Shown: positions 33,247-41,918, counted from the stretch's first letter. The stretch is 64,000 nucleotides of DNA from Flavobacteriaceae bacterium (GCA_014075215.1 CP046177.1:372001-436000), one strand, 5' to 3'. Numbers and translations: made by a program. Notes: generated by a model not told the origin, from the sequence alone.

Positions 33247-33354
33247 ATGAAAAAACACAACCGTTACCCAATTGAACTTGGCTTGAGAGCTAACCTATTA
33301 CGATTGGTAATTTTAGCAGGAATTATTCTTTTGTTAGTTGTCATCAGTAATTGA
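33247..33354 (+). CDS. Small single-span membrane protein
   Basis: 35 aa from ATG 33247: MKKHNRYPIELGLRANLL, then a hydrophobic helix VILAGIILLLVVISN. Basic N-terminus and one C-terminal membrane segment. No function can be assigned. A hairpin terminator lies 15 bp after the stop. Confidence 0.45.
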   Translation: MKKHNRYPIELGLRANLLRLVILAGIILLLVVISN

Positions 33355-33368
33355 ATGTATTTAAGGCA

Positions 33369-33387
33369 ACAGGCGAAATTCGCCTGT
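33369..33387 (+). terminator. Hairpin terminator
   Basis: ACAGGCGAA and TTCGCCTGT form a perfect 9-bp stem around a single A; a CTTCTTT stretch follows. Ends the transcript with the 35-aa gene. Confidence 0.6.
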
Positions 33388-33450
33388 CGCTTCTTTAAAC
33401 TTTACTCCGTGAAGATACAAATTATATCAAAGAATTAAAAACTAGAACGA

Positions 33451-33633
33451 ATGAAAACACAAGAACAAGATTACCTAAAAGGACTACAAGCAGGGTTCAA
33501 AGCAGAACCCCAAGAAGAAGTAAAATCTGACCAACCCATTTTTTATCGGTTTGGATTTTATGAGGGGCAAAAAGCTTCTACTGAATTTAAGTCTACAGAA
33601 ATGATACTCAATCAATTTCTAGACAAAGATTAA
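33451..33633 (+). CDS. Small hypothetical protein
   Basis: 60 aa, soluble: MKTQEQDYLKGLQAGFKAEP, then FYRFGFYEGQKASTEFKSTE. No recognised family. It is a single-gene unit between two hairpin terminators. Confidence 0.5.
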   Translation: MKTQEQDYLKGLQAGFKAEPQEEVKSDQPIFYRFGFYEGQKASTEFKSTEMILNQFLDKD

Positions 33634-33637
33634 TCAG

Positions 33638-33665
33638 AGAGGCGAATTGTCTTCGCCTCTTTTTC
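33638..33665 (+). terminator. Hairpin terminator
   Basis: GAGGCGAA and TTCGCCTC form a stem around TTGTC, followed by TTTTT. Confidence 0.65.
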
Positions 33666-33710
33666 AAAAACAAAAAATCGTGAATTATTTCACAACAAAA
33701 CTTTAACCAT

Positions 33711-35066
33711 ATGTTCGGAATCTATAGAAACTACAAAATTATTCCTAAAATCAGAAAATTACTCGCCAAGAGTTTTGCTCTTCTTCAAGATGATGTCATA
33801 GAAGCAGCTCAAGTTGCGGCTACTCAAAACCCACCTACAGACCAAGTACTAGAACAACTTCCTTTTGTGAAGTATATCTTTTTTTCAGCCGAAACTTTTC
33901 TGTATAAAGCCGCAGAACAACTTTCAAATGTTTTGTTTGATTTACAATCTAACGCATCGCATATCTATCAGTGCCATTGTGAAGTTACCCAACGCGTAAA
34001 TACTAAAGTTCTAGAAATAGAAACAGAACTCAAAGACAAACTGGCGACTATCAAAACAAATTTTGCTGACAAACAAGTTGCTTCAACGGGTCGGATACAA
34101 ATTTTGAGAACCTCGCTCGAAACGCATCTCAAAGAATTATTATCACTTCCTCGGCATCGCCTCTGGTGGCGAGTCATTTGCGTGGTGATTTTTTCATTGA
34201 TTATCGGATTTGGTGATGCTATTTTTATTTCTAATGCTTTAGCCATAACAGGGGTTACGGAGCAGGAGAAAATTTTCCCAGCCATTTCCATTGCTTTGGC
34301 TCTTATCTTTTGCGGAATTTTTTTGGCAGAAATTTTCCATGAGAAAAAAATCCCGATAGGATTACGAGCTGTTGTAGGAATTCTTACTGCGGCATTGGTC
34401 TACAAAGCCATGTTTGTCATTGGAGGGTTTCGTTCTTCTTTAGTTGCCAAAGATATTGCGAATGGAGCAAAACTTCAAAATATCTCTCCTGAGCAATTCG
34501 CTTTGCTCTCAGTAATGCTATTTGTAGCATTGGCTTTTGTCCATTATCTGCTATTTCCATCCTTACAGGAATTTAGAGAAAACAGAACTTGGCGATCAAA
34601 AAAACGCCAGGTAAATACCATTCGCAAACGTCTCAGAAGAGAAGAACGCCTTCGAGACCACTTGCCCAAAGAGCAACTCCAAGAAGAACAACGAGTTTCT
34701 AGAACTTCACAAACAATAATTGATGCGTTGCTTCAACAAAAAGCCAATGCAGATCAAGAACTCCAAAAGGTAGAAGCTCAGTATCACAGCTTTTATCACA
34801 CTTGTATCGCCTTTTGGGGACAAACCAATAGTCAGTACAAATCTTTGGTGGCCATCTACATTGATGGAATTAATAACCAACGTGAAGAACGCGACGAAAA
34901 ATTGTTTTTGACCATTGATACGTTACCAGACATTTCAAACCCATTTCAAGGTTTTCAACCGTTGGTCTATCCTGACAGATCTGTAACACAGCAAAAAAAA
35001 CCTATTGTAACACCAAATAAAAACCATTTTCATCATGAAAACACGACACCTATTCTTATCTCTTAA
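33711..35066 (+). CDS. Coiled-coil membrane protein beside the mobilization genes
   Basis: 451 aa. The N-terminal about 145 residues are helical (IIPKIRKLLAKSFALLQDDV; VNTKVLEIETELKDKLATIK). Four membrane segments follow at about 150-172, 186-205, 214-236 and 262-282, then a long basic coiled coil (about 285-385; KRLRREERLRDHLPKEQLQE) and a Pro/His-rich tail. No family recognised. It overlaps the downstream lipoprotein gene by 32 bp, so the two are translated together. Its place right before MobC-relaxase-coupling protein suggests a membrane role in transfer or element maintenance, which is inference. Confidence 0.6.
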   Translation: MFGIYRNYKIIPKIRKLLAKSFALLQDDVIEAAQVAATQNPPTDQVLEQLPFVKYIFFSAETFLYKAAEQLSNVLFDLQSNASHIYQCHCEVTQRVNTKVLEIETELKDKLATIKTNFADKQVASTGRIQILRTSLETHLKELLSLPRHRLWWRVICVVIFSLIIGFGDAIFISNALAITGVTEQEKIFPAISIALALIFCGIFLAEIFHEKKIPIGLRAVVGILTAALVYKAMFVIGGFRSSLVAKDIANGAKLQNISPEQFALLSVMLFVALAFVHYLLFPSLQEFRENRTWRSKKRQVNTIRKRLRREERLRDHLPKEQLQEEQRVSRTSQTIIDALLQQKANADQELQKVEAQYHSFYHTCIAFWGQTNSQYKSLVAIYIDGINNQREERDEKLFLTIDTLPDISNPFQGFQPLVYPDRSVTQQKKPIVTPNKNHFHHENTTPILIS

Positions 35067-35760
35067 ATTATTTATTCTGTGCTTATTGCTCTCTGGATGT
35101 CATGAGTACGTCCGTCAACAAGTAGAATTTACCATTGTGAACGATAATACGGGGAGTTTTGACCATCAAACCATGGATATTCAGGCAAACGATATTGTTG
35201 ACTTATTTGAACTCAATACATCACCACTAAATTACGGTCGAGCCCGAACCCGTTTTTTATCCGATGTTTCATTAGAACATACCTGGCACATTTCTCTCCC
35301 GTTTGTATCTGATGCTGAGTACCAACGATATGTCCGAGAGGCACATATTCGACAATTCGGGCAACAAATTGACTCCATTTTAACAAAACTGAAAACGGCT
35401 TCACAGGGAAAACCTGCCTCAAACTTATTCACGCCAATCGTACGAGAATTACAACGCTTGGAAAACTCTCAGGCAGACAAAAAAATCTTGGTGATTTATT
35501 CCGATTTGTTCCATAACGATCACGAGTACAGTGTTTATCGAAGAACAGCTAATCTTACAGTTTTTGAGCAAGAAGCAACGCAATTTATTACTCAAAAGAT
35601 GAATGGACTTGGTAGTCTCCAAGGAATTGAAGTCTATGTAGTGTATCAACCAACGCTCCAAACCGATCGTAAATTTTCGATTGTGAGTCGTGTTTTTTCG
35701 GAAATACTCGAAGCCAAGGGAGCTCAAGTATCAGTTGGTTCAAATTTTATCAAAACCTAA
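35035..35760 (+). CDS. Lipoprotein with VWA-like features
   Basis: 241 aa. A signal peptide with lipobox LLLSGC (Cys about 22) predicts lipid anchoring. The mature part has FTIVNDNTGSFDHQTMDIQA near the start and KKILVIYSDLFHNDHEYSVY (about 150-169) in the middle, the order of strands in a von Willebrand A-type fold, although the MIDAS DxSxS is not canonical (NDNTGS). It overlaps the coiled-coil membrane protein gene. Possible surface sensor or periplasmic partner of that protein; not a recognised conjugation factor. Confidence 0.6.
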   Translation: MKTRHLFLSLKLFILCLLLSGCHEYVRQQVEFTIVNDNTGSFDHQTMDIQANDIVDLFELNTSPLNYGRARTRFLSDVSLEHTWHISLPFVSDAEYQRYVREAHIRQFGQQIDSILTKLKTASQGKPASNLFTPIVRELQRLENSQADKKILVIYSDLFHNDHEYSVYRRTANLTVFEQEATQFITQKMNGLGSLQGIEVYVVYQPTLQTDRKFSIVSRVFSEILEAKGAQVSVGSNFIKT

Positions 35761-35796
35761 TAATCAAAATTTTCCCTTGAGTTGAACATCCAAATT

Positions 35797-36354
35797 ATGA
35801 TACAACCCGATACCTTCTTGGGAATTTTTTTTCCAAGAAATTTTTCTAAACCCAATTTTTCTATGTTGACCTTTCAACAGTATCTATTGCAGCACCGTAT
35901 TTCTTTTGAAGTTCTTACCGATAAAGAAAAAATGCAAGTACGAGCGGATTTCAAAAAACACTATGCCCGTGCGTATCAACGTGAACTTCGAGGTCGTATA
36001 AAGCGTATTGAACTTGTCTGTTCCAAGACGGAATACCAACAACTCAAACAAATTGCCAAACAATACGGCGAAGGGATTGGGGTATTGAGTCGCAAAGCCG
36101 TTTTGGCCTACATCGAAAGCGATATCTATTTACCACCGAATCCAATCTTAGCAGATACCAAATTGTTGATTAGAAGATCTGCCAACAATGTAAATCAATT
36201 GGTCAAAGCCAGTCGTATTCACAAACAAATTGATAATCAGCATTTAGAAGCCTTGGCACGAGAGTTTCGACAGATGGAAACGGTTTTAGACCAGTTTTAT
36301 CAAACCCCAAAAATTGTCTTTAAACCTATTCATCTTATCCCAAATGCTCATTAA
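35797..36354 (+). CDS. mobC: MobC-like relaxosome accessory protein
   Basis: 185 aa from ATG 35797; the conserved part begins about residue 65 (RIKRIELVCSKTEYQQLKQI), a ribbon-helix-helix-type DNA-binding region, followed by KLLIRRSANNVNQLVKASRI, the helix typical of mobilization proteins. MobC proteins bind near oriT and help the relaxase open the strands. The relaxase start overlaps its 3' end by 11 bp. Confidence 0.78.
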   Translation: MIQPDTFLGIFFPRNFSKPNFSMLTFQQYLLQHRISFEVLTDKEKMQVRADFKKHYARAYQRELRGRIKRIELVCSKTEYQQLKQIAKQYGEGIGVLSRKAVLAYIESDIYLPPNPILADTKLLIRRSANNVNQLVKASRIHKQIDNQHLEALAREFRQMETVLDQFYQTPKIVFKPIHLIPNAH

Positions 36355-37221
36355 AATGCTTCATAGAAAATTAAGCAATCCCGGACTCTTTCAACTTGCG
36401 ACTTATATTAATCAAGGGCGAGAATTATTGGAAAATGAACCTGATTTTGCCATTCGATATAATACGAATGGGGAGACCATGCGAGCCATTGCTGAGGATT
36501 TTCAGCGGAATAATACACTCATTCCGAAGCGAAAAAATCGCAATGGAATTGGGCATTATATTATTTCGTTTCACCCACAGGAAAAACGCCGCTTAAATAG
36601 TGAAAAACTCTTTACCATTGCGCAGAAATTTTGTGAAGAAATTGAAGCGGATAAAAAAATCGTGTTTGCCAGACCGCACTTTGATCGAGCTAATTATCAT
36701 GTTCATTTCATGGTATCGGCCTCAAAATTTGGATCGGGAAAATCTTCACGGATTTCCAAACCTCGCTTGCGAGCAATCAAGCAAGAAATGGATCGGTTTC
36801 AGCAGCAAAATTTTCCAGAGTTAAAACAGAGTTTGCTTCATCTGTCAGGAAAAGAGGTTGCCAAATCAAGCCTGACAGGGATTCCTCTGCCGCAAAAATT
36901 CAAAGAAAGTGACGGATCACTCCGAGTAAAAAGACGAAGGAAAATTTCTCAACTCGATTCCATTCGGAAAACTCTGGTTGATATAGGGAAACAATACCCG
37001 GACAAAGAAGCCTTTTTAATCGCTCTTAAACAGCAAGGTATTGAAACGTACCAATATCGTAATCGCTGTATGGGGTATTGATTGACGGAAAAAAGTATCG
37101 CTGGAAACGCCTGAACCTCGATATATACAACCTGAAACAGTTTGTACGCTCTTTTGAACTCGAACAACTCAAACACAAACAAGAACCCCAAGAAAAACAA
37201 TTAAACACCTTAGAAAAATGA
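36344..37221 (+). pseudogene. Relaxase/mobilization nuclease (MobA-type), one-base frameshift near the 3' end
   Basis: The N-terminal relaxase domain is intact: catalytic-Tyr region near the start (LFQLATYINQGREL), IGHYIISFHPQEKRRL with the first His, and FDRANYHVHFMVSASKFG with the HxH metal site (about 115-130). The first frame ends at 37081 (YRNRCMGY). Adding one G to the GGGG run at 37073-37076 gives CMGVLIDGKKYRWKRLNLDI and a tail ending at TGA 37219-37221, which overlaps the coupling-protein ATG by 4 bp, the expected arrangement. As read, about 45 C-terminal residues are lost while the catalytic part remains, so nicking activity may persist. Confidence 0.82.
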
Positions 37222-38558
37222 ATTTAGAAGATATTTTATTTGGCTATGACCAGAAACACTCTCATGGCTCAGCCCAGTGGGCAAATGCCGCTGAGCGTCG
37301 CAAAGTGCTGAGAACCCGAAACAAAGGCGTATATATTGCCAATGACTTGCGGCTGAATGTAGAAATGACAAATGCTCATATTGGCGTAATCGCTCCTACC
37401 CGCATGGGGAAAACCAGTCGCTATCTGCTTAATAATTGCTTGCGTCGGTGGTCTGACCCAATGGGAATGGTCATTTTTGACCCGAGTCAAGAAATCCGAT
37501 CCAAGTCACAAAACTGGTTTATCAGTCAAGGCTATTCTGTTTTCTCCTTTGATATGGAGCAATATCAGCAGAGTCAGCAGATTAATTTTTTGGATGGAAT
37601 CCATGACAAGAACACCGCTCGATTGACGGCGCAGGCTATCATTGGTGCTACATATAAGGATTCTAACGATGATGCCTTTTGGACAGAGGGGAGTATTGCT
37701 CTGGTTACCCTGTTATTTCTGGCGGTGGTCAGAGTCATGAATCCTGAAAATCGCACCGTTGCATTTGTTTATCAATTAGTGAACAAACTTGGTCATTCCC
37801 AAGATGAAGTTTCAGCCTTGATAGAGAATGCACTCGATGATGCAGACTTCGATGAGTATATGGCATTTCTGGCAAATTCGGAAAAGGTAAGATTAAGTAT
37901 TTTGGCGACGGTACACAGTGCCTTGTATGCCTTTTCTGATCCTGTACTCAAGCATATCGGTGCTCAAACCACCTTTGATTTTTTAGCCCTTAGAGAACGA
38001 AAAACGATTTTATACCTGCATACCAGAGAAGATAAAATCCCATTTTTCAGTGCCTTTTTTTCGGTCTTTTTTCAGCAATTATTCGAAGCCCTAATGGTTG
38101 GAACGGGGAATCAAGTGTTTTTGATGTTAGATGAGTTCGCTTCGTACCATATAATGGATTTTCACCGTATCATTAGTGTCATTGCCAAACGAAGAGTGAG
38201 TATCTCAGTCATTCTGCAAAGTATTCAACAATTGCAGGTCGCTTATGGGAAAGAAAAAGCTCAAATTATTTTGGATAATCTCATAAAATTATTCTGCCAG
38301 GATTGCCCTCCCCATTCAGCAGAGATTGTCAGTCGGAGTTTGGGAACAACGACCGAACTCTACAGCCAAACCCAAACCAATTTTTTTGATACCACTGCGC
38401 CCAAACACCGAATCAGTCGTCATCTCTTGACTCCAGATGAAGTCAGAACTTTAAACAAAGATTACTGCCTGTTTTTATGCAGTCGGTATCGCCCCATGAA
38501 ACTCAAGATGAAACCCTATTTCAAAAATAAAACTTTAGTCAAACGCTCAAAATTATAA
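37218..38558 (+). CDS. VirD4/TraG-type coupling protein
   Basis: 446 aa. Walker A APTRMGKT (59-66), DPSQEIRSKSQNW, Walker B VFLMLDEFASY (about 298-308), then SISVILQSIQQLQVAYG and the C-terminal LTPDEVRTLNKDYCLFLC. This is the ATPase that brings the relaxase-DNA complex to a type IV secretion channel. It lacks the usual N-terminal membrane helices; the small membrane protein encoded 3 bp downstream might supply the anchor. No VirB4 or pore genes accompany it, so a helper system would provide the channel. Confidence 0.88.
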   Translation: MNLEDILFGYDQKHSHGSAQWANAAERRKVLRTRNKGVYIANDLRLNVEMTNAHIGVIAPTRMGKTSRYLLNNCLRRWSDPMGMVIFDPSQEIRSKSQNWFISQGYSVFSFDMEQYQQSQQINFLDGIHDKNTARLTAQAIIGATYKDSNDDAFWTEGSIALVTLLFLAVVRVMNPENRTVAFVYQLVNKLGHSQDEVSALIENALDDADFDEYMAFLANSEKVRLSILATVHSALYAFSDPVLKHIGAQTTFDFLALRERKTILYLHTREDKIPFFSAFFSVFFQQLFEALMVGTGNQVFLMLDEFASYHIMDFHRIISVIAKRRVSISVILQSIQQLQVAYGKEKAQIILDNLIKLFCQDCPPHSAEIVSRSLGTTTELYSQTQTNFFDTTAPKHRISRHLLTPDEVRTLNKDYCLFLCSRYRPMKLKMKPYFKNKTLVKRSKL

Positions 38559-38561
38559 ATT

Positions 38562-38798
38562 ATGATCTCAATTTTACTCCTCCTGTTTCTCCTGGGACTC
38601 TTATTCCCAAAACCCGTAAGAACCTTGGTAAATAGTTTTGTCAGTGCATTTGGAAAAATAATAACACCATTTCTGCACGGACTCGCTGATTTTCTCGGAA
38701 AATTATTACAAGGCTTATTTGTTGTACTCTGGAAATTTCTGCAATGGATTGTAGGCGTTATTGTTCGCCTTTTTCAAGCAATATTTTCGAGGAGGTAG
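38562..38798 (+). CDS. Small hydrophobic membrane protein after the coupling protein
   Basis: 78 aa, almost entirely hydrophobic (two to three helices: ISILLLLFLLGLLFP; FLGKLLQGLFVVLWKFLQWI). It starts 3 bp after the coupling protein stop, so it is co-translated. It may provide a membrane anchor for the soluble VirD4-like ATPase; this is inference from position. Confidence 0.6.
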   Translation: MISILLLLFLLGLLFPKPVRTLVNSFVSAFGKIITPFLHGLADFLGKLLQGLFVVLWKFLQWIVGVIVRLFQAIFSRR

Positions 38799-38833
38799 CT
38801 CAAAAACAATGTTAAACCAAAAAATAGAATCTT

Positions 38834-39097
38834 ATGAAAGTTATTTGTATACAAGAAGAAGCTTACTACGCCTTACTCGATGAAATGGTGGCGTATGTCA
38901 AAAGCAAAGAAATCATTCCTGATGAGTGGATCGATAGTACCGAAGCCATGCGACTCCTCAATATAAAATCTAAGACTACGCTCCAAACTTACCGCGATGA
39001 GGGCAAAATTGTATTCTCACAACCCAGTCGGAAAGTCATCCTTTATTCTCGTAAGAGTATCATGGAATTTTTAGAAAAAAACACGTATAAATTTTAA
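38834..39097 (+). CDS. Helix-turn-helix (MerR/excisionase-like) protein
   Basis: 87 aa. DEWIDSTEAMRLLNIKSKTT (about 36-55) and LQTYRDEGKIVFSQP with RKVILYSRKSIMEFLEKN form the HTH_17 fold. Common next to mobilization genes in Bacteroidota elements, where it regulates excision or transfer. Confidence 0.75.
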   Translation: MKVICIQEEAYYALLDEMVAYVKSKEIIPDEWIDSTEAMRLLNIKSKTTLQTYRDEGKIVFSQPSRKVILYSRKSIMEFLEKNTYKF

Positions 39098-39108
39098 ATC
39101 AAACAAAT

Positions 39109-39387
39109 ATGAAAACACCAACGCAAAAAGAAGCCGCTTTGACTGCTCTGGGGATGAATCATGGCTATATTTTAGCTCTCGCTGCTCCGAGTCTGCTTGA
39201 ACGTATCAAGAAAATGGAACACGTTCCAGCTTACAAAAAAGGATTACTTGAAGCGGAACAGCAGATTCAAAAAAATCGAGAAAAAATTACCCAAGCCAAA
39301 CAAAAACAGCAAGCTCGCAAAGCTAAACTGGCGCAAATCAAAGCGAAACAACAAAAAGAACAAGGCAAAAATGAAAAAGAGCGGTGA
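39109..39387 (+). CDS. Hypothetical coiled-coil protein
   Basis: 92 aa. The second half is a Lys/Gln-rich coiled coil (EAEQQIQKNREKITQAKQKQ). No family recognised. First of three tightly linked small genes; its stop overlaps the next ATG (TGATG). Confidence 0.5.
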   Translation: MKTPTQKEAALTALGMNHGYILALAAPSLLERIKKMEHVPAYKKGLLEAEQQIQKNREKITQAKQKQQARKAKLAQIKAKQQKEQGKNEKER

Positions 39388-39689
39388 TGTTTAGGAAAAA
39401 GAAAAAACAATGGTGGATTTGTAAATGCGGAAATATTCCTAACACCAATGGTTATGAGGGATTTTATAACTGTGACCATGTGGGCTATCCTGATGAAGAG
39501 AGTCTCCATTTTGCTTGTGCTCGTTGTGGTGATATTCAGCGTAGCTTTCGATTAGCACACGAGAATCGTCATCCTGAAGCTCCTCAAAAACCAATTGATT
39601 TTATCGAGTATCTTGAAATCAAAAAGAGACAGGAAAAATTAGCGTATATCAAAGCACAACAGAAAGATGAACCAGAACAAGAACGCTGA
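39387..39689 (+). CDS. Small zinc-ribbon-like protein
   Basis: 100 aa from ATG 39387. WWICKCGNIPNTNGYEGFYN, then FACARCGDIQRSF: CxC and CxxC pairs about 34 residues apart can bind zinc. The C-terminal part is charged and helical. Stop and next start share TGATG. Family unknown. Confidence 0.5.
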   Translation: MFRKKKKQWWICKCGNIPNTNGYEGFYNCDHVGYPDEESLHFACARCGDIQRSFRLAHENRHPEAPQKPIDFIEYLEIKKRQEKLAYIKAQQKDEPEQER

Positions 39690-39940
39690 TGTGGTGGCAG
39701 AAAAAAGATTATAAGTATTACCATAATAAAGGCTTTGTATCTGCGGTGTTTGCTCCCAAAGAAAAATTAGAAGCCCTTAAAAAAAGATACGAAAAATTGA
39801 AACTCACAAATAAGAATCTTTGGCAGTTACGTGCCGAAATGGAGGGTTTTATGCAAGGTTTGGAAAAACGCAACAGATCTCGGCTTGATATCTTGGACAA
39901 AACCAAACAGCCCAGTCGTGAAACTGATTTGGAGCGTTAG
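39689..39940 (+). CDS. Small hypothetical protein
   Basis: 83 aa, basic, helical (APKEKLEALKKRYEKLKLTN; WQLRAEMEGFMQGLEKRNRS). No family recognised. Last of the three overlapping small genes downstream of the transfer module. Confidence 0.5.
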   Translation: MWWQKKDYKYYHNKGFVSAVFAPKEKLEALKKRYEKLKLTNKNLWQLRAEMEGFMQGLEKRNRSRLDILDKTKQPSRETDLER

Positions 39941-40228
39941 TTTTTAAACTTTTTTTTGTACAATCGATATTTTTTCCATTTCGTTTTTTCGTTTCTTACA
40001 TTTTTTTAAAAAAAGAAAACATTTTTAAATCCGTGTTGCTGTTGACCCCAAATTCCGGCACAGGTCAAAAGTAGCCTCTATCCAACGCTTTGCAAGACCA
40101 AGCCCTTCGGGAGTCCGAACATTTTTTTTGCAAAAAAATAACCGATACTGTCTTGCCTTGTCCATCTGCTTCGGCTGTAAATGCCCTGTTTTGGAGTTGC
40201 TGTCGCCAACAGCAACCAAACAAAAAAT
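39941..40228. other. Gene-free stretch between small genes and IS4
   Basis: About 290 bp richer in G and C than its surroundings from about 40030 to 40205, with open frames that look like chance. It contains short local inverted repeats (GCCCTTCGGGAGTC) and TTTTTTTTGCAAAAAAAT at about 40123-40139. It could hold oriT or an RNA gene, but no known nic site was recognised. Confidence 0.35.
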
Positions 40229-40240
40229 AAAATGTTTAAC

Positions 40241-41335
40241 CTAAGTACATGACAAAAATTTAGTCAAGTTCATATTGTTTTGATTTACAGGGTTTAATAG
40301 CACAGAAGCGATATAATCTAATCCATATTTGAATATGCTTTTAGCCATTCTTCCATGCTTTTTTATTTTGATAGGCTTAATCTGATGTAAATATATACCA
40401 ACTTTGTAACACCATACGAAAGCCATCATTACAAGCAGTACTAATTTTTCAATACGCTTAATATCTTGCAGGTGTGTGTTTTCAATATCAAAGCCACTGG
40501 CTTTCATTGCTTTAAAACACATCTCTATCTGCCATCGTTCTTTGTATTGTTCAAAGGCCTTATCAGGAGCGTTGAACGATACAATGATTAAGAAATCAGG
40601 CTTTCCATTTTTTGGGTACAACTTGCATCCGGAAAGGAAACAAAGCTGACCATTAACACGTACAATTTTAGGATAATACACAAACTCATTGATCTTATGT
40701 GGATTAAACAAGTGAAATACTTTGATGGTTTTGTTCTTATCAGGAAGCTCTACCTTAAAGTTGTTTCGAATGCGGATATAATATTTGATTCCATTTGTAT
40801 TCAAGAAATCCAACCAATGATTACCTACAAACTCTCTATCGGCTACAATGGATTTAATAACATCTTTGCCAAAAAGTCTTATGAAACGATTCACAAGATC
40901 AATACGCTCCTGACTGTTAGAGTTCCCTGGCTTATCTAACATAGTAAATAACAATGGGAAGGCAACACCTTTATAGACAACTCCCAACTTAAAAATGTTG
41001 ATGTTGGTCTGACCAAACTTCCAATTGGTCCTATCAATACTCAAGATCAATCCCTCTTGCTTAGGAAGGAGACTAAATATAAGACGAGCGATCAAATCTC
41101 CATCCAACGAATAATCAGCAATAAATCTTTGAATACGTCTGAGTGATGACTTCGAATCTACTGAGGTCTCAAAAGCGTTGGCTACCTTTTCAAAGGTAAC
41201 TGTCTGTACCTTACAGAGGGCGATAATGAAATGTGATATGAGTTTGATTCTTGCCAAATTGATCTTACCTTGGAAATGAGAACTTAAAACTGAATTTAAT
41301 TCACTACTTTTAGTGGAAGCATTGGTTTTTTTCAT
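40241..41335 (-). CDS. IS4-family transposase
   Basis: 364 aa, intact. DDE signatures: ILSIDRTNWKFGQTNINIFK (first Asp), KSIVADREFVGNHWLDFL (second Asp), and YKERWQIEMCFKAMKASGFD (the Y-x2-RW-x2-E Glu region). If the inverted repeats mark the element ends, the TAG stop codon (40241-40243) lies in the flanking target duplication, so the last codons depend on the insertion site. Confidence 0.9.
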   Translation of the reverse strand: MKKTNASTKSSELNSVLSSHFQGKINLARIKLISHFIIALCKVQTVTFEKVANAFETSVDSKSSLRRIQRFIADYSLDGDLIARLIFSLLPKQEGLILSIDRTNWKFGQTNINIFKLGVVYKGVAFPLLFTMLDKPGNSNSQERIDLVNRFIRLFGKDVIKSIVADREFVGNHWLDFLNTNGIKYYIRIRNNFKVELPDKNKTIKVFHLFNPHKINEFVYYPKIVRVNGQLCFLSGCKLYPKNGKPDFLIIVSFNAPDKAFEQYKERWQIEMCFKAMKASGFDIENTHLQDIKRIEKLVLLVMMAFVWCYKVGIYLHQIKPIKIKKHGRMAKSIFKYGLDYIASVLLNPVNQNNMNLTKFLSCT

Positions 41336-41447
41336 TAGAAAAATGAGTGATGTTATTCTTCTAATATACTGAAAATCAATGCTTTATTTTAATTATTTAA
41401 CATTTAATTTACTGATAATCAATTAATTATATTTTTTGTCATGTACT
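40244..41447. mobile_element. IS4-family insertion sequence, intact (1204 bp)
   Basis: Inverted repeats AGTACATGACAAAAA (40244) and TTTTTGTCATGTACT (ending 41447). The flanks carry AAAATGTTTAAC-YTA on both sides (40229-40243 and 41448-41462, one mismatch), a long target duplication in the range seen for IS4 relatives. Ends, duplication and transposase are all intact, so this is a recent insertion. Confidence 0.9.
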
Positions 41448-41474
41448 AAAATGTTTAACTTAAAATTTTAAAAG

Positions 41475-41897
41475 ATGGCAACAACAGTAACAAAAAACGG
41501 AACAAGTAAAAAAGAAACAGTAACCGTTAAAAAAGAAGTGCAAAAGAAACTTGCAGAACAAACAATTGGCAAATCAGTTAATGTACAGCCTGTTAAAAGT
41601 ACATCAATTCCAAAATCAGAAACTTCTGTGATTAATTTAGATGACAGAATGCAGAAATTTGAACAACTCAAAGGCTTGGCACATCAAAGAACACGATTGT
41701 CTGATACTTTAACTGAACTGAATAAATTCAAGTACAATCAGTCTGATTCGGCAAACTTTGAGATTAGAGATTCTCAAAATTTATCGTTTATAACGACCAA
41801 TACGAATTTGATTCATTTGGTAACAAATCATCTGAAAGCTACTTTGGAGAGTAGAAAATCTGAGATTGAAAAACAGTTGATTGACTTTGAGTTGTAA
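41475..41897 (+). CDS. Hypothetical protein of the element's right part
   Basis: 140 aa. An N-terminal Lys/Thr/Val-rich disordered half (SKKETVTVKKEVQKKLAEQT) and a helical C-terminal half (RMQKFEQLKGLAHQRTRLSD; ATLESRKSEIEKQLIDFEL). No family recognised. The IS4 insertion lies 27 bp upstream and probably separates it from its original promoter. A strong terminator follows. Confidence 0.6.
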   Translation: MATTVTKNGTSKKETVTVKKEVQKKLAEQTIGKSVNVQPVKSTSIPKSETSVINLDDRMQKFEQLKGLAHQRTRLSDTLTELNKFKYNQSDSANFEIRDSQNLSFITTNTNLIHLVTNHLKATLESRKSEIEKQLIDFEL

Positions 41898-41918
41898 AAA
41901 CTTTTTTACTTCTTTTAG

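Noticed and set aside
40025..40219. 64-codon minus-strand frame in the spacer before IS4
   Set aside because: No recognisable features and a composition unlike its neighbours; left as non-coding.
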